Below, piece after piece: positions 9,087-18,128 of a DNA stretch of 64,000 nucleotides. Source of the DNA: Leptolyngbya sp. O-77 (lineage in GTDB: Bacteria; Cyanobacteriota; Cyanobacteriia; Elainellales; Elainellaceae). The first letter of the stretch is position 1. Each line of letters begins with the position of its first letter. The notes beneath the pieces were generated by a model. The model did no database searches. It saw only the letters and a program-made list of their open reading frames with translations, and was not told where the DNA came from. The stretch is taken from positions 1,339,001-1,403,000 of the forward strand of contig NZ_AP017367.1 in the NCBI RefSeq assembly GCF_001548395.1. Direction: 5' to 3'. Both the position numbers and the translations under genes were made by a program.

Positions 9087-9239
9087 CTAGCGCGACTGGC
9101 CTGCTTCCTGAATCTCCGCACCCACTCGCGCAATCAAAGGAACACTCCCAAACAGCGCCAGCGTTCCACCCACTGTCGCCACGCACAAAAACAGACCCAG
9201 TAACCGACTTGCCATCGCCTCAGAGATCCTCAGCTTCAT
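9087..9239 (-). CDS. Small single-span membrane protein
   Basis: A 50-residue product starting MKLRISEAMASRLLGLFL. The ATG at 9239 is chosen because AGGAG lies 7 bp upstream; a longer in-frame version to 9386 would run through an inverted-repeat element and lacks that signal. One hydrophobic helix (about residues 11-38) is flanked by a basic N-terminus and a short polar tail, suggesting a small inner- or thylakoid-membrane protein. No family recognised. Confidence 0.6.
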   Translation of the reverse strand: MKLRISEAMASRLLGLFLCVATVGGTLALFGSVPLIARVGAEIQEAGQSR

Positions 9240-9297
9240 AAGCGCTCCTTTTCTAAGTTTGCACCGTTGCACCTGTATATACCTGTATATATCTGTA

Positions 9298-9460
9298 CGC
9301 AATGTGCAGCTTTGCCGATCCCCCCTCACCCTTTTCTGGTATGCCGCAGGCTTTGAGCCATCTCCCAGAGCGGGAGAGGACTTCAAGCCTCTCTTGCTCC
9401 TCTTCTCCCGACTTGGGAGAGGGTTGGGGGATGAGGGCAGTTTGCAAGCTGCACATTGCG
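9298..9460. repeat. 163-bp inverted-repeat element
   Basis: CGCAATGTGCAGCTT at 9298-9312 is perfectly mirrored by AAGCTGCACATTGCG at 9446-9460. The interior carries C-rich and G-rich arms (CCCCTCACCC; GGGGGATGAGGG) and a CTCCC-type stem typical of intergenic repeats in cyanobacteria. No target duplication is evident. Around it are short direct repeats (CCTGTATATA upstream; ACCTGCTCCGGTCA twice near 9490-9516). The whole gap 9240-9842 otherwise shows no gene. Confidence 0.7.
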
Positions 9461-9842
9461 TTGTCTGTAGTTGTCTGTATCAGTCAGACCTGCTCCGGTC
9501 ACACCTGCTCCGGTCATTTCCGCTTAATTCGCATCTGTCCTAAGTTGGATCTGTGTTCAATGCGCGTTCACGCAAGAGACATCCTTGGATTCAGTAGCAG
9601 TTTCAATATTTACATTTCTTAACAAAGTGCAGCATAGTCCATTTGGCGGAATCTGGCAAAATCGCCAGCCATGTCAGCCGATGGATGCATAGCCCGTTTA
9701 CCTTGCCCTCAACAGCACGCTCACCCGACCTGCTTTTACCTACGAACTCATTCCAAAAAAGGATTTAGTTTTTGGCGTTTCATGCCATGCTTTCTTCAGC
9801 ATTGTAATCGGCACTATCCGCCGTCTTGACCCATCTCGGCTT

Positions 9843-10523
9843 ATGCCAGGTTCTCACTCCGATATCGACCTCGCCGCGTTTATTGATCAGGCGCTGCTCA
9901 GCCCAGTGGCCACGTCTGAGCAAGTCGCCGAGTGTTGCGAAGCCGCTGACCGCTTTAATTTCGCAGCGGTGTGCGTGTTTCCAGTCCATGTCCGGCAGGC
10001 GGTGTCTCTGCTGCACCACAAATCGCCCCAGGTTTGCGCCGTGATTGGCTTTCCGACAGGTGCTTCCACCTCAACCACCAAGCTGTATGAAGCTCAGGAA
10101 GCCACCGAAAATGGCGCAACCGAACTGGACGTGGTGATTAATCTGGGCTGGCTGCGGGAAGGCAAAACCGACGCGCTGCACCGGGAACTGGCAGAAATTT
10201 GCGAGGCAACGGGGCAACCGGTCAAGGCAATTCTGGAATTGGGACTGCTGACTCCGGCAGAAAAGCGGCTGGCGGCAGAAATCTGTATGGACGCAGGCGC
10301 AGCCTATTTGAAAACCAGCACGGGCTGGAATGGGGGCGCAACGGTCGCCGATGTGCGCCTGCTGAAGGAGATTGTGCGCGATCGCATTGGCATTAAAGCC
10401 TCCGGCGGCATCCGCACGGCTGAGCAAGCCCTTGACCTGATCCGGGCAGGAGCCACCCGCATCGGCACCTCTCGCGGCCCAGAACTCGTCCAGCAGTTTG
10501 ATACCCTGGATCAAGGGGGTTGA
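9843..10523 (+). CDS. deoC: Deoxyribose-phosphate aldolase
   Basis: Class I aldolase that cleaves 2-deoxyribose-5-phosphate to acetaldehyde and glyceraldehyde-3-phosphate in nucleoside salvage. The 226-residue TIM barrel matches the family length. Catalytic features visible: Asp 96 in ELDVVIN, the Schiff-base Lys 157 in AYLKTSTGW and the second Lys 185 in IGIKASGGIRT. It lies 96 bp upstream of the recO start and probably shares its transcript. Start ATG at 9843; no strong ribosome site. Confidence 0.95.
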   Translation: MPGSHSDIDLAAFIDQALLSPVATSEQVAECCEAADRFNFAAVCVFPVHVRQAVSLLHHKSPQVCAVIGFPTGASTSTTKLYEAQEATENGATELDVVINLGWLREGKTDALHRELAEICEATGQPVKAILELGLLTPAEKRLAAEICMDAGAAYLKTSTGWNGGATVADVRLLKEIVRDRIGIKASGGIRTAEQALDLIRAGATRIGTSRGPELVQQFDTLDQGG

Positions 10524-10619
10524 GGGAGACCCGTTGGGGAATGGAGTAACGGAATGCCGAAGCTTTCACGCCCCTATGCCCCCATTACCTCGCTGCCCCG
10601 TTACTCTATTTCTCTCCCT

Positions 10620-11747
10620 ATGAGCGGCACCTACAAGACCGTTGGAATCAATCTCAAAGGAATGCCGATGGGCGAGAGCGATCGCCTTTTGACGGTGCTG
10701 ACTCGCGAACATGGGCTGATTCGGGTCGTAGCTCCCGGATCGCGCAAACACGAATCCAGCCTGCGGGGACGCAGCGGACTGTTTGTGGTGAATCAACTGC
10801 TGATTGCCAAGGGCCGGACTCTAGACAAGATTATTCAGGCAGAGGGAGTCGAGTCTTTCACGGGGCTGAGCCAGGATTTGCGAAAACTCACTGCGGGGCA
10901 ATATCTAGCAGAACTGGCGCTATGTCAGGCCCTCAGCAATCAGCCCCAGGATGAGCTGTTTACTCAGCTCAGTGAATCCCTCCGCCGCATCGAGCAGTTG
11001 CCCGCCAGCGCTACGCTGCCCTGCCTAGTGCAGGCAACCTATCAACTGCTAAAACTGGCGGGCGTTGCACCGCAGGTTCATGACTGTTGCGTGACCCAGC
11101 AGCCGATTGCGCCTCCTAGTGGGATGAGTCCTGAAGCGAGGGGTGAATGGCGGGCGGGATTTCACGCAGCAGCCGGCGGGGTGGTGTGCTGGGAGGTGCT
11201 GTCTCGAATGGAGCCTGGGGAGATTCTCTCTGAAAATCCACAGGATTCGCAAAATCCGCATGACCCCGCCCTAGCATCGACGACCGCTGTGCTTGAGAAT
11301 AGAGAGAGCCTGAATGCTGCTGTTCGATCCAAGCCAAAGCCCATTAAGAAGGTCAAGGCATCCAGCAATTCTATGACTCCCGCAGCAAAAAGCCCTGCTA
11401 CGCTGGCAGAACCGGAAGGACGATATGCGATCGCCCGCTCCCGGCCTCAATCCACCGCCGGGTCTCGCTTGGGCACGCCCATCTCAGCCGCCGAGCTTGC
11501 AGTTTTACAGCGCCTTGGCGACTCGGCGTTGATTGCAATGTGGCTCCAGGCAGATAGGTCGCCAGCGGTCGCTTCTCCGTGGGATAGTCATCCCCCTCAT
11601 GAAGTCTGGATGCGGGTGGAACGACTGCTGCGCCATTACGCCCAGTACCATTTTGACCGTCCGATTCAGTCAGCCGCCCTAATCGAGACCTGCTTCGCGG
11701 CTGTTTCGCCCCTGTCCTGTTCTCCTACGCAAGATGCAACGGATTGA
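10620..11747 (+). CDS. recO: DNA repair protein RecO
   Basis: Recombination mediator that loads RecA on SSB-coated gaps with RecF/RecR. The N-terminal OB fold is evident (TVGINLKGMPMGESDRLLTV, then LTREHGLIRVVAPGSRK). The ATG at 10620 (MSGTYKTVG) fits the family start; an upstream ATG at 10554 would add 22 residues. At about 375 residues it is longer than the usual 240-300: a low-complexity Ser/Ala/Lys-rich insert of about 80 residues separates the alpha-helical core from the C-terminal helix (AELAVLQRLGDSALIAMWLQ). The 3' end overlaps the next gene by 14 bp, implying translational coupling. Confidence 0.92.
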   Translation: MSGTYKTVGINLKGMPMGESDRLLTVLTREHGLIRVVAPGSRKHESSLRGRSGLFVVNQLLIAKGRTLDKIIQAEGVESFTGLSQDLRKLTAGQYLAELALCQALSNQPQDELFTQLSESLRRIEQLPASATLPCLVQATYQLLKLAGVAPQVHDCCVTQQPIAPPSGMSPEARGEWRAGFHAAAGGVVCWEVLSRMEPGEILSENPQDSQNPHDPALASTTAVLENRESLNAAVRSKPKPIKKVKASSNSMTPAAKSPATLAEPEGRYAIARSRPQSTAGSRLGTPISAAELAVLQRLGDSALIAMWLQADRSPAVASPWDSHPPHEVWMRVERLLRHYAQYHFDRPIQSAALIETCFAAVSPLSCSPTQDATD

Positions 11748-13449
11748 TCCCGACCTGGTTCCCCTGCGGATGATCACTTCTGATGAAGAAGGCGATCGCC
11801 CCCAACCGCCCACCCCTGCTGAGCGGCACAGTTCCGACCGCTATCGAGGCCAGGTCGGACAGTGGGAATCCCCCACATCAGATGATCCGTCACCCCTCCA
11901 GAACGCGGCGAAAAACGGCAAGTTGCCGGAGAACGGCAAGTCTTCTCAAAATGGCAAGGCGGCGGACACCCCCGATTTAGCCGTGCCTGAACCCTCGGCT
12001 GCATCTCTGCTAGAAACCAGCCCAGAACCCAGCGGCCACCAGACCGACGAACCTGCCAACCCAGACGCTGCCACTATCCACGCGGGAAAATCTACAGGAG
12101 ACGACTCTCAGGACTCCGACACGCTAGACTCGGAGCGCGGCTTTTTGCCCGTGCTGCGGAACCGCAACTTTTTGGCGCTGTGGAGTGGGCAGGTGTTTTC
12201 CCAGCTTGCCGATAAGGTCTACCTGGTGCTAATGATCATGCTCATCACCAGCCGCTTTCAGTCCGCGGGGCAAACGGTGAGCGGCTGGGTGTCGTCGGTG
12301 ATGGTGGCGTTCACCATTCCGGCGGTGCTGTTTGGCTCGGTAGCTGGCGTGTTTGTCGATCATTGGTCCAAAAAGGCCGTACTGGTGGCGACGAACCTGC
12401 TGCGGGGTGGGCTGGTGCTGGTGCTGCCGCCGCTGTTGTGGATTTCTCAGGGCTGGTCGCCGCTGGCGGGCATTCCGGTTGGCTTTTTGGTGCTGCTGAG
12501 CGTAACGTTTCTGGTGTCCACGCTGACGCAATTTTTCGCCCCGGCAGAGCAGGCGGCGATTCCCATGCTGGTAGAGCGCAAGCATTTGCTGTCTGCCAAT
12601 TCGCTCTATACCACGACGATGATGGCCTCGGTGATCGTGGGGTTTGCCGTAGGGGAACCACTGCTGGCGCTGGCCGATGGGGCGATCGCCCACGTTGCGG
12701 CCCAGTTTGGGCTAACCCTGAACATCGGCAAGGAACTCATTGTTGGTCTGAGCTACGCCCTGGCAGGAATACTGCTGCTGCTGATCCAGCCCCACGAAAC
12801 CATCGACCAGTCCAAAGACGACCTACCCCCCGTCTGGGAAAACATCCGCGACGGGCTGCGCTATCTCAAACAGCAAAGGCGAGTGCGGGCGGCGCTGATC
12901 CAGCTCATTGTGCTGTTCTCCATCTTTGCGGCACTGGCAGTGCTGGCGGTGCGACTGGCGGAGGTGATGCCCGCCATCAAGTCATCGCAGTTTGGCTTCT
13001 TGCTGGCAGCGGGTGGGGTCGGCATGGCGCTGGGCGCGGTGACTCTGGGGCATTTGGGCACGCGCCTGCGGAGACATCGCCTCAGCCTCTATGGGGCGCT
13101 GGGCATGGGTGCAGCATTGGCGGCCTTGTCCTTCTTTACCCAACAGTTGGTGCCGACACTGCTGTTGCTTGTGCTGTTTGGCGCTTGCGCGGCGATCGTG
13201 GCCATTCCGCTGCAAACCGTCATTCAAGAAGAAACGCCAGAAGAGATGCGAGGCAAAGTGTTTGGGTTGCAAAACAATGCAGTGAACATCGCCCTCAGTC
13301 TGCCGCTGGCGCTGGCGGGTGTGGCAGAGACGCTGCTGGGTCTGCGGGTGGTGTTTCTGGGGCTGGCGGCTGTGGCGATCGCCGCTGGTGTCCTCACTCG
13401 GTCCATCAGCGCTTCTGATCCTGCCACCGTATCGCAAACGATTAAATGA
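11734..13449 (+). CDS. MFS-family transporter with long hydrophilic N-terminus
   Basis: 571 residues: about 135 mostly polar, probably disordered residues, then a canonical major-facilitator core beginning NRNFLALWSGQVFSQLADKV. Some 11-12 hydrophobic segments follow, with the loop DHWSKKAVLVATN after TM2 and LGTRLRRHRLSLYG between the halves. It overlaps recO by 14 bp. Relatives are generic MFS exporters (enterobactin-exporter-like); the substrate is not predictable. Inner-membrane location inferred from hydrophobicity. Confidence 0.88.
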   Translation: MQRIDPDLVPLRMITSDEEGDRPQPPTPAERHSSDRYRGQVGQWESPTSDDPSPLQNAAKNGKLPENGKSSQNGKAADTPDLAVPEPSAASLLETSPEPSGHQTDEPANPDAATIHAGKSTGDDSQDSDTLDSERGFLPVLRNRNFLALWSGQVFSQLADKVYLVLMIMLITSRFQSAGQTVSGWVSSVMVAFTIPAVLFGSVAGVFVDHWSKKAVLVATNLLRGGLVLVLPPLLWISQGWSPLAGIPVGFLVLLSVTFLVSTLTQFFAPAEQAAIPMLVERKHLLSANSLYTTTMMASVIVGFAVGEPLLALADGAIAHVAAQFGLTLNIGKELIVGLSYALAGILLLLIQPHETIDQSKDDLPPVWENIRDGLRYLKQQRRVRAALIQLIVLFSIFAALAVLAVRLAEVMPAIKSSQFGFLLAAGGVGMALGAVTLGHLGTRLRRHRLSLYGALGMGAALAALSFFTQQLVPTLLLLVLFGACAAIVAIPLQTVIQEETPEEMRGKVFGLQNNAVNIALSLPLALAGVAETLLGLRVVFLGLAAVAIAAGVLTRSISASDPATVSQTIK

Positions 13450-13506
13450 TGATTAAATTCTTGTATTCATACCCAACTTTTCTCAATTATTCTTTCGATA
13501 AGTTGA

Positions 13507-14709
13507 ATGCATATTGCTTGGCTCGGTAAGAAATCTCCCTTCTGTGGCAATGTCACCTATGGGCGCGAAGTCACCAACGCGCTCCTGGAGAGGGGGCATC
13601 AGGTTAGCTTTCTCCACTTTGCCCAGGAGGAATTCCCTCCAGAATCTCAGGCAGAGCCTCCGGAGGAAATCCAGGAAGAACTTCAAGAAGTCTCTATTCC
13701 TTGTCTCTACAAGTCACAGATTTATACCATTCCCTCGCCCAAGTCGAGCAAAGTGCTGACCCAAGCGCTCCAGCGGCTCAAGCCTGACCTAGTTCATGCG
13801 TCGCTAACGCTCTCGCCGCTGGATTTCGTGCTGCCAGAAATTTGCGAAGAGCTAAACCTACCGCTAGTCTCCACATTTCACCCACCCTTTGACCGCAAGC
13901 GCCGCAACCTGACATCGGGCACCCAGCACTTGATGTATCAGCTCTACGCGCCATTTCTGGCCCACTACCACCAGGTCATCATTTTCTCTGAAATTCAGCG
14001 CGAATTGCTGGTGCGGCTGGGAGTTCCGGATAACCGTTTGGCGGTGATTCCCAACGGTGTAGACGTGGAGAAATATTCACCCGGCCCGTCGAACATCAAA
14101 GCAGAACTGGATGCCCGTCGCCTGTTTGTTTATCAGGGACGCATTGCAACCGAAAAGAACGTAGAAGCGCTGCTCAAGGCCTGGAAACAATCGGAAATGC
14201 CCCCCGGCAGCAAACTGGCGATCGTGGGCAACGGGCCGCTTGCGCCGACGCTGCGCCCGTTTTATGGTGAAGACTTAGGCATTGTATGGCTGGGCTTTGT
14301 TGCCGATGAGCAGCGGCGCATTGAAATCCTGCGGGGAGCCGATGTGTTCATTCTGCCTTCTCTAGTGGAAGGTCTGTCGCTGTCGCTGCTGGAGGCAATG
14401 GCCTGCGGGGTGGCCTGTATGGCAACGGATGCTGGGGCCGACGGCGAAGTGCTGGAGGCAGGCGCGGGCATCGTCCTCAGCACTCAGCGCGTACTGTCTC
14501 AGTTGCAAACGCTGCTACCGCTGTTTGGCGATCATCCCGAAATGACACTGCTGCTGGGGCAAAAGGCCCGCCAGCGCGTGCTAGACCGCTACACCCTCAG
14601 CCGCAACATCAGCCGACTCGAAGATCTGTATCGACAGGTGCTAGCCCAGCATCGAACTCAGCTGATCTCGTCGCCCCCATCGATTCAGCGAAACTGGTAT
14701 GGCCACTAG
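13507..14709 (+). CDS. Glycosyltransferase family 4 protein
   Basis: 400 residues with a GT-B fold. N-terminal domain begins MHIAWLGKKSPFCGNVTYGR; the acceptor region includes STFHPPFDRKRRN. The C-terminal nucleotide-sugar domain shows VIPNGVDVEKYSPG, YQGRIATEKNVEALLKAW and the EX7E-type motif in LVEGLSLSLLEAMACGV. Transfers a sugar from an activated donor, likely to a lipid or polysaccharide acceptor; neither is identifiable. A Glu/Pro-rich loop (EEFPPESQAEPPEEIQEE) is an unusual insertion. Stands alone between the MFS gene and the ribosomal cluster. Confidence 0.9.
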   Translation: MHIAWLGKKSPFCGNVTYGREVTNALLERGHQVSFLHFAQEEFPPESQAEPPEEIQEELQEVSIPCLYKSQIYTIPSPKSSKVLTQALQRLKPDLVHASLTLSPLDFVLPEICEELNLPLVSTFHPPFDRKRRNLTSGTQHLMYQLYAPFLAHYHQVIIFSEIQRELLVRLGVPDNRLAVIPNGVDVEKYSPGPSNIKAELDARRLFVYQGRIATEKNVEALLKAWKQSEMPPGSKLAIVGNGPLAPTLRPFYGEDLGIVWLGFVADEQRRIEILRGADVFILPSLVEGLSLSLLEAMACGVACMATDAGADGEVLEAGAGIVLSTQRVLSQLQTLLPLFGDHPEMTLLLGQKARQRVLDRYTLSRNISRLEDLYRQVLAQHRTQLISSPPSIQRNWYGH

Positions 14710-15001
14710 ACGTCCACTTTTCTGATGCGTCCTCTCGCTTTCTTGCGTCAGGGTAGCTTTAATTATCTGTGTTATGATGGGAAAGCGCAATTTAGGCCTG
14801 GGGTGGTTGCTGCTGCGGCTGGTGTGCAACAGATTGTCTAAAAAGAGATAAGAAAATATATTAGAGTGCCTCTGCGCTTTGGCTTTTTCTGTCTCTCTTT
14901 ACAGTCTAGTGTGAAGCACTTTGACGCGGATAGGCAGGTCGTCCGCCCTTCAGGTGCGCGTTTTTCTCCATCTATTCCCCGTTCAGGCAAGGAGTGTGAT
15001 C

Positions 15002-15280
15002 GTGGCAGAGAAAAAAGAGGAAACGGCTCAGGATGTCGCCAAGTCTACGGAGACGAAGCCTGCCAAGGGGGCTGACTCAAAGGCGATCGCCGAAAAATCA
15101 GGGTTTAACGTTTCTGAGTTCCTCAAAGGAACCAAAGAAGAATTAGATAAAGTCGTCTGGCCGAGCCGTCAGCAGTTGGTCAGTGAATCGCTTGCCGTCA
15201 TCCTGATGGTGACCCTCTCCGCTACGATCATTTATCTATTTGATAACTTCTTCATCTGGGCTGCCGGAAAGGTGTTCTAA
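15002..15280 (+). CDS. secE: Preprotein translocase subunit SecE
   Basis: Small SecYEG subunit. Starting at GTG 15002 (AAGGAG 7 bp upstream) the product is 92 residues: an acidic/basic soluble N-terminus, then the conserved FLKGTKEELDKVVWPSRQQL amphipathic motif and one transmembrane helix (SLAVILMVTLSATIIYLFDNFF). The frame is open upstream to 14921, but that part has no SecE character. It heads the secE-nusG-rplKAJL cluster. The 290 bp upstream of it contain no gene, only the presumed promoter. Confidence 0.95.
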   Translation: MAEKKEETAQDVAKSTETKPAKGADSKAIAEKSGFNVSEFLKGTKEELDKVVWPSRQQLVSESLAVILMVTLSATIIYLFDNFFIWAAGKVF

Positions 15281-15294
15281 GGGGGTTCTGAATC

Positions 15295-15948
15295 ATGCTT
15301 GCATCGGATGAGTCAGACAATCTGCTGTCTGTTGAGGAAGAAGCCGCCAATCCCGAGCATTACGAAGATGAGTCGTCACCTCGTGGAACGCCCCGTTGGT
15401 ATGCCGTCCAGGTTGCCTCAGGCTGTGAAAACCGGGTCAAGATGAACTTGGAGCAGCGAATCGAGACGCTCGATGTGGCCGATCGCATTCTCCAAATCGA
15501 GATTCCCCAAACGCCAATCCTAAAGCCGCAAAAGGGCAACAAGCCCAAGGAGGCCGCAGAAAAAGTGTTTCCGGGATATGTCCTGATCCGAATGGTGATG
15601 GACGACGAAGCATGGCAGGTCGTGAAAAACACGCCCAACGTCATTAACTTCGTTGGCGCTGAGCAAAAGCGCCGCTATGGACGGGGGCGGGGACATGTCA
15701 AGCCAATGCCACTCGGACATTCAGAAGTCGAACGGATCTTCAAGCGTGCCCAAGAGCAAAAGCCAGTTGTCAAAATTGACATGGCCGCTGGAGACAAGAT
15801 TATGGTCTTGTCAGGGCCGTTTAAGGATTTTGAAGGCGAAGTGATTGAGGTCAGCCCAGAGCGCAGCAAGCTCAAGGCACTGCTCTCAATCTTCGGGCGA
15901 GATACCCCGGTCGAGTTGGAATTTAACCAGGTTCAAAAGCAGAGTTAG
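15295..15948 (+). CDS. nusG: Transcription termination/antitermination protein NusG
   Basis: 217 residues. The NGN domain starts at RWYAVQVASGCENRVKMNLEQR and includes KVFPGYVLIRMVMDDEAWQVVKNTPNV; the C-terminal KOW domain shows GDKIMVLSGPFKDFEGEVIEV. NusG binds RNA polymerase and couples it to Rho or ribosomes. A roughly 33-residue acidic N-terminal extension precedes the NGN domain, as usual in cyanobacteria. Begins 14 bp after secE. Confidence 0.97.
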   Translation: MLASDESDNLLSVEEEAANPEHYEDESSPRGTPRWYAVQVASGCENRVKMNLEQRIETLDVADRILQIEIPQTPILKPQKGNKPKEAAEKVFPGYVLIRMVMDDEAWQVVKNTPNVINFVGAEQKRRYGRGRGHVKPMPLGHSEVERIFKRAQEQKPVVKIDMAAGDKIMVLSGPFKDFEGEVIEVSPERSKLKALLSIFGRDTPVELEFNQVQKQS

Positions 15949-15955
15949 TGAGGCA

Positions 15956-16381
15956 ATGGCAAAAAAGGTAGTCGCGATTATTAAGCTGGCAATCGACGCA
16001 GGTAAAGCAAACCCTGCACCGCCGATTGGGCCTGCGCTGGGTCAGCACGGGGTCAATATTATGATGTTCTGCAAGGAATATAACGCCAGAACGGCTGACC
16101 AGGTTGGCATGGTGATTCCAGTAGAAATCTCGGTGTTTGAAGACCGCAGTTTTACATTTGTGCTGAAAACGCCTCCGGCATCCAAGCTGATTGCCAAGGC
16201 AGCGAAGATCGACCGGGGATCGGGTGAGCCGAATAAGAAAAAGGTGGGTTCGATTACTCGCGCACAACTGCGGGAAATCGCCCAGACCAAGCTTCCTGAC
16301 CTGAACGCAAATGATATCGAGGCGGCGATGAGGATTGTGGAAGGTACCGCCCGCAACATGGGCGTGACGGTTGCTGACTAA
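15956..16381 (+). CDS. rplK: 50S ribosomal protein L11 (uL11)
   Basis: 141 residues beginning MAKKVVAIIKLAIDAGKANP. The ATG at 15956, 7 bp after nusG, is the family start; the frame is open further upstream within nusG. Contains PPIGPALGQHGVNIMMFCKEYN and the RNA-binding C-terminal domain. Part of the L7/L12 stalk base. Confidence 0.97.
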   Translation: MAKKVVAIIKLAIDAGKANPAPPIGPALGQHGVNIMMFCKEYNARTADQVGMVIPVEISVFEDRSFTFVLKTPPASKLIAKAAKIDRGSGEPNKKKVGSITRAQLREIAQTKLPDLNANDIEAAMRIVEGTARNMGVTVAD

Positions 16382-16468
16382 AGTTTGAGATTGGGTTTGA
16401 TTGGTTTAGCTTGTTCATTGATTCGGGGGAGGGCGATCGCCCGTTAGCACCCCAAGGAGATTCTCAAA

Positions 16469-17185
16469 ATGGTGAAAAAGGTATCGAAACGCTTGCGCGA
16501 ACTGCAAGCCAAGGTTGAAGATCGCCCCTACGCACCGCTAGAGGCACTGGCCCTGCTCAAGGAAACCGCGACGGCGAAGTTCCCGGAATCTGCCGAAGCC
16601 CACATCCGCCTAGGGATTGACCCCAAATACACGGATCAGCAGCTCCGAACCACGGTGGCGCTGCCCAAGGGAACGGGTCAGGTTGTGCGGGTCGCGGTCA
16701 TTGCTCGCGGCGAAAAGGTGACAGAAGCCACGAATGCGGGCGCAGATCTGGCGGGGTCTGAGGAGCTAATTGACGAAATCCAGAAGGGCATGATGGATTT
16801 TGACGTGTTGATTGCCACGCCAGACGTGATGCCGCAGGTGGCAAAGCTGGGTCGTCAGCTTGGGCCTCGCGGTCTGATGCCCTCTCCCAAAGGCGGCACG
16901 GTGACCTTTGATCTGGCTCAAGCCATTGACGAATTTAAGGCAGGTAAGCTAGAGTTTCGGGCTGACAAGTCAGGCATCGTTCACGTGATGTTTGGCAAAG
17001 CCAGCTTTTCGCCTGAAGACCTGCTGATCAACCTGAAGGCGCTGCAAGAAACCATCGACCGCAACCGTCCTTCGGGCGCGAAGGGTCGCTACTGGCAAAC
17101 GATGTACGTCGCTTCCACAATGGGGCCTTCGATTGAAGTAGACATTGCGGCACTGCGCGACATGAAGACGAGTGACGCAGCCTGA
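16469..17185 (+). CDS. rplA: 50S ribosomal protein L1 (uL1)
   Basis: 238 residues, full length, with the conserved GRQLGPRGLMPSPKGGTV and VMFGKASF segments. Forms the L1 stalk and in many bacteria represses its own L11-L1 operon. CAAGGAG lies 10 bp upstream of the start. Confidence 0.97.
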   Translation: MVKKVSKRLRELQAKVEDRPYAPLEALALLKETATAKFPESAEAHIRLGIDPKYTDQQLRTTVALPKGTGQVVRVAVIARGEKVTEATNAGADLAGSEELIDEIQKGMMDFDVLIATPDVMPQVAKLGRQLGPRGLMPSPKGGTVTFDLAQAIDEFKAGKLEFRADKSGIVHVMFGKASFSPEDLLINLKALQETIDRNRPSGAKGRYWQTMYVASTMGPSIEVDIAALRDMKTSDAA

Positions 17186-17282
17186 GCGCTGAGTCTTCAT
17201 CTAATGAGCCGTTTGTTTAGGTTTGTTCCAATCCAAGGAGCGTAGACGCAGACTCAAAATTGACCGTTTTACAACTGAATCC

Positions 17283-17334
17283 TGATGGCCAGAGACAGCA
17301 GGGGCAAATGGCTTAATCATCCTGCCGAGGTCAA
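17283..17334 (+). promoter_or_regulatory. Ribosomal protein L10 leader (L10-L12 binding site)
   Basis: The segment AGAGACAGCAGGGGC ... GGCTTAATCATCC/TGCCGAGGT matches the core of the L10 leader RNA known from many bacteria (an AGACAGCAGG stem strand, a CTTAAT kink, and the CCTGCCGAGG strand). It lies 160 bp before rplJ, so excess L10 or L10-(L12)n complex should repress rplJL. The 308-bp gap between rplA and rplJ is accounted for by this leader and the attenuator that follows. Confidence 0.8.
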
Positions 17335-17392
17335 GTGTTGATGTTGGGTTAGAACTCGCCAAATGGTGGAGTATCTAACTCTATCTGGACTT

Positions 17393-17423
17393 GCCCTGGC
17401 GATCGCCGGGGCTTTTTCTTTTT
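17393..17423 (+). terminator. Attenuator hairpin in rplJ leader
   Basis: GCCCTGGCGATCGCCGGGGC is almost a perfect palindrome (one T-G pair), directly followed by TTTTTCTTTTT. It sits between the L10-binding leader and rplJ, so it may act as a conditional terminator. A HIP1 octamer forms the stem centre. Confidence 0.75.
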
Positions 17424-17493
17424 ATTTCATGTTCAGGATTCAGCGCAACCAAGTTTGGTGATTCACACCCAACGCTAAGGAGGTGAGACAGAG

Positions 17494-18027
17494 ATGGGTA
17501 GAACACTAGAGGACAAAAAAGAGATTGTGGCAGAACTCAAAGAGAGTTTGAGCCAGTCTCAAATGGCCGTAGTGATTGACTACAAGGGGCTAACCGTTGC
17601 CGAAATCACCGATTTGCGGCGGCGGCTGCGTCCTTCGGGAACAGAGTGCAAAGTAACCAAGAACACGCTCATGCGGATTGCCGTGCAGGGCGACGAAACT
17701 TGGGAACCGATGACGGCTCTGTGCAAAGAGTCTTCGGCCTTTTTGCTAATCAAAGAGGACGTAGGTGGCGCGATCAAGGCCTATCAGGAGTTCCAGAAGG
17801 TCTCCAAAAAGACCGTGCTGCGTGGCGGCGTAATGGAAGGGCGTGCCCTGACCGAAGACGACGTGAAGGCCATCGGCGATCTGCCGTCGAAGGAACAACT
17901 GATGGGCCAAATCGCAGGCGCAATCAACGCGGTGGCGACCAAGGTGGCCGTGGGCATCAAGGAAGTGCCGTCTTCGCTGGCTCGCGTGACGCAGGCGATC
18001 GCCGACAAAGACAAGGACGCTGCCTAG
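17494..18027 (+). CDS. rplJ: 50S ribosomal protein L10 (uL10)
   Basis: 177 residues: N-terminal rRNA-binding domain (MGRTLEDKKEIVAELKESL, YKGLTVAEITDLRRRLR) and a C-terminal helix that anchors L7/L12 dimers. AAGGAGGTGAG lies 9 bp upstream of the ATG. Autoregulation through the leader at 17283 is expected. Confidence 0.97.
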   Translation: MGRTLEDKKEIVAELKESLSQSQMAVVIDYKGLTVAEITDLRRRLRPSGTECKVTKNTLMRIAVQGDETWEPMTALCKESSAFLLIKEDVGGAIKAYQEFQKVSKKTVLRGGVMEGRALTEDDVKAIGDLPSKEQLMGQIAGAINAVATKVAVGIKEVPSSLARVTQAIADKDKDAA

Positions 18028-18128
18028 CAAAATGTGTGGCCCGGTTAGGGCGATCGCGCTTTTGCCACTGGCTCAACATTGGCTCGTATCGTTTCGTGTT
18101 TTGAAAACTCAACTCGTAGAGGAAAACT

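Noticed and set aside
12363..13418. 351-codon plus-strand reading frame
   Set aside because: Overlaps the MFS transporter in another frame; Gly/Ala/Arg-rich composition without domains is typical of a GC-rich shadow frame.
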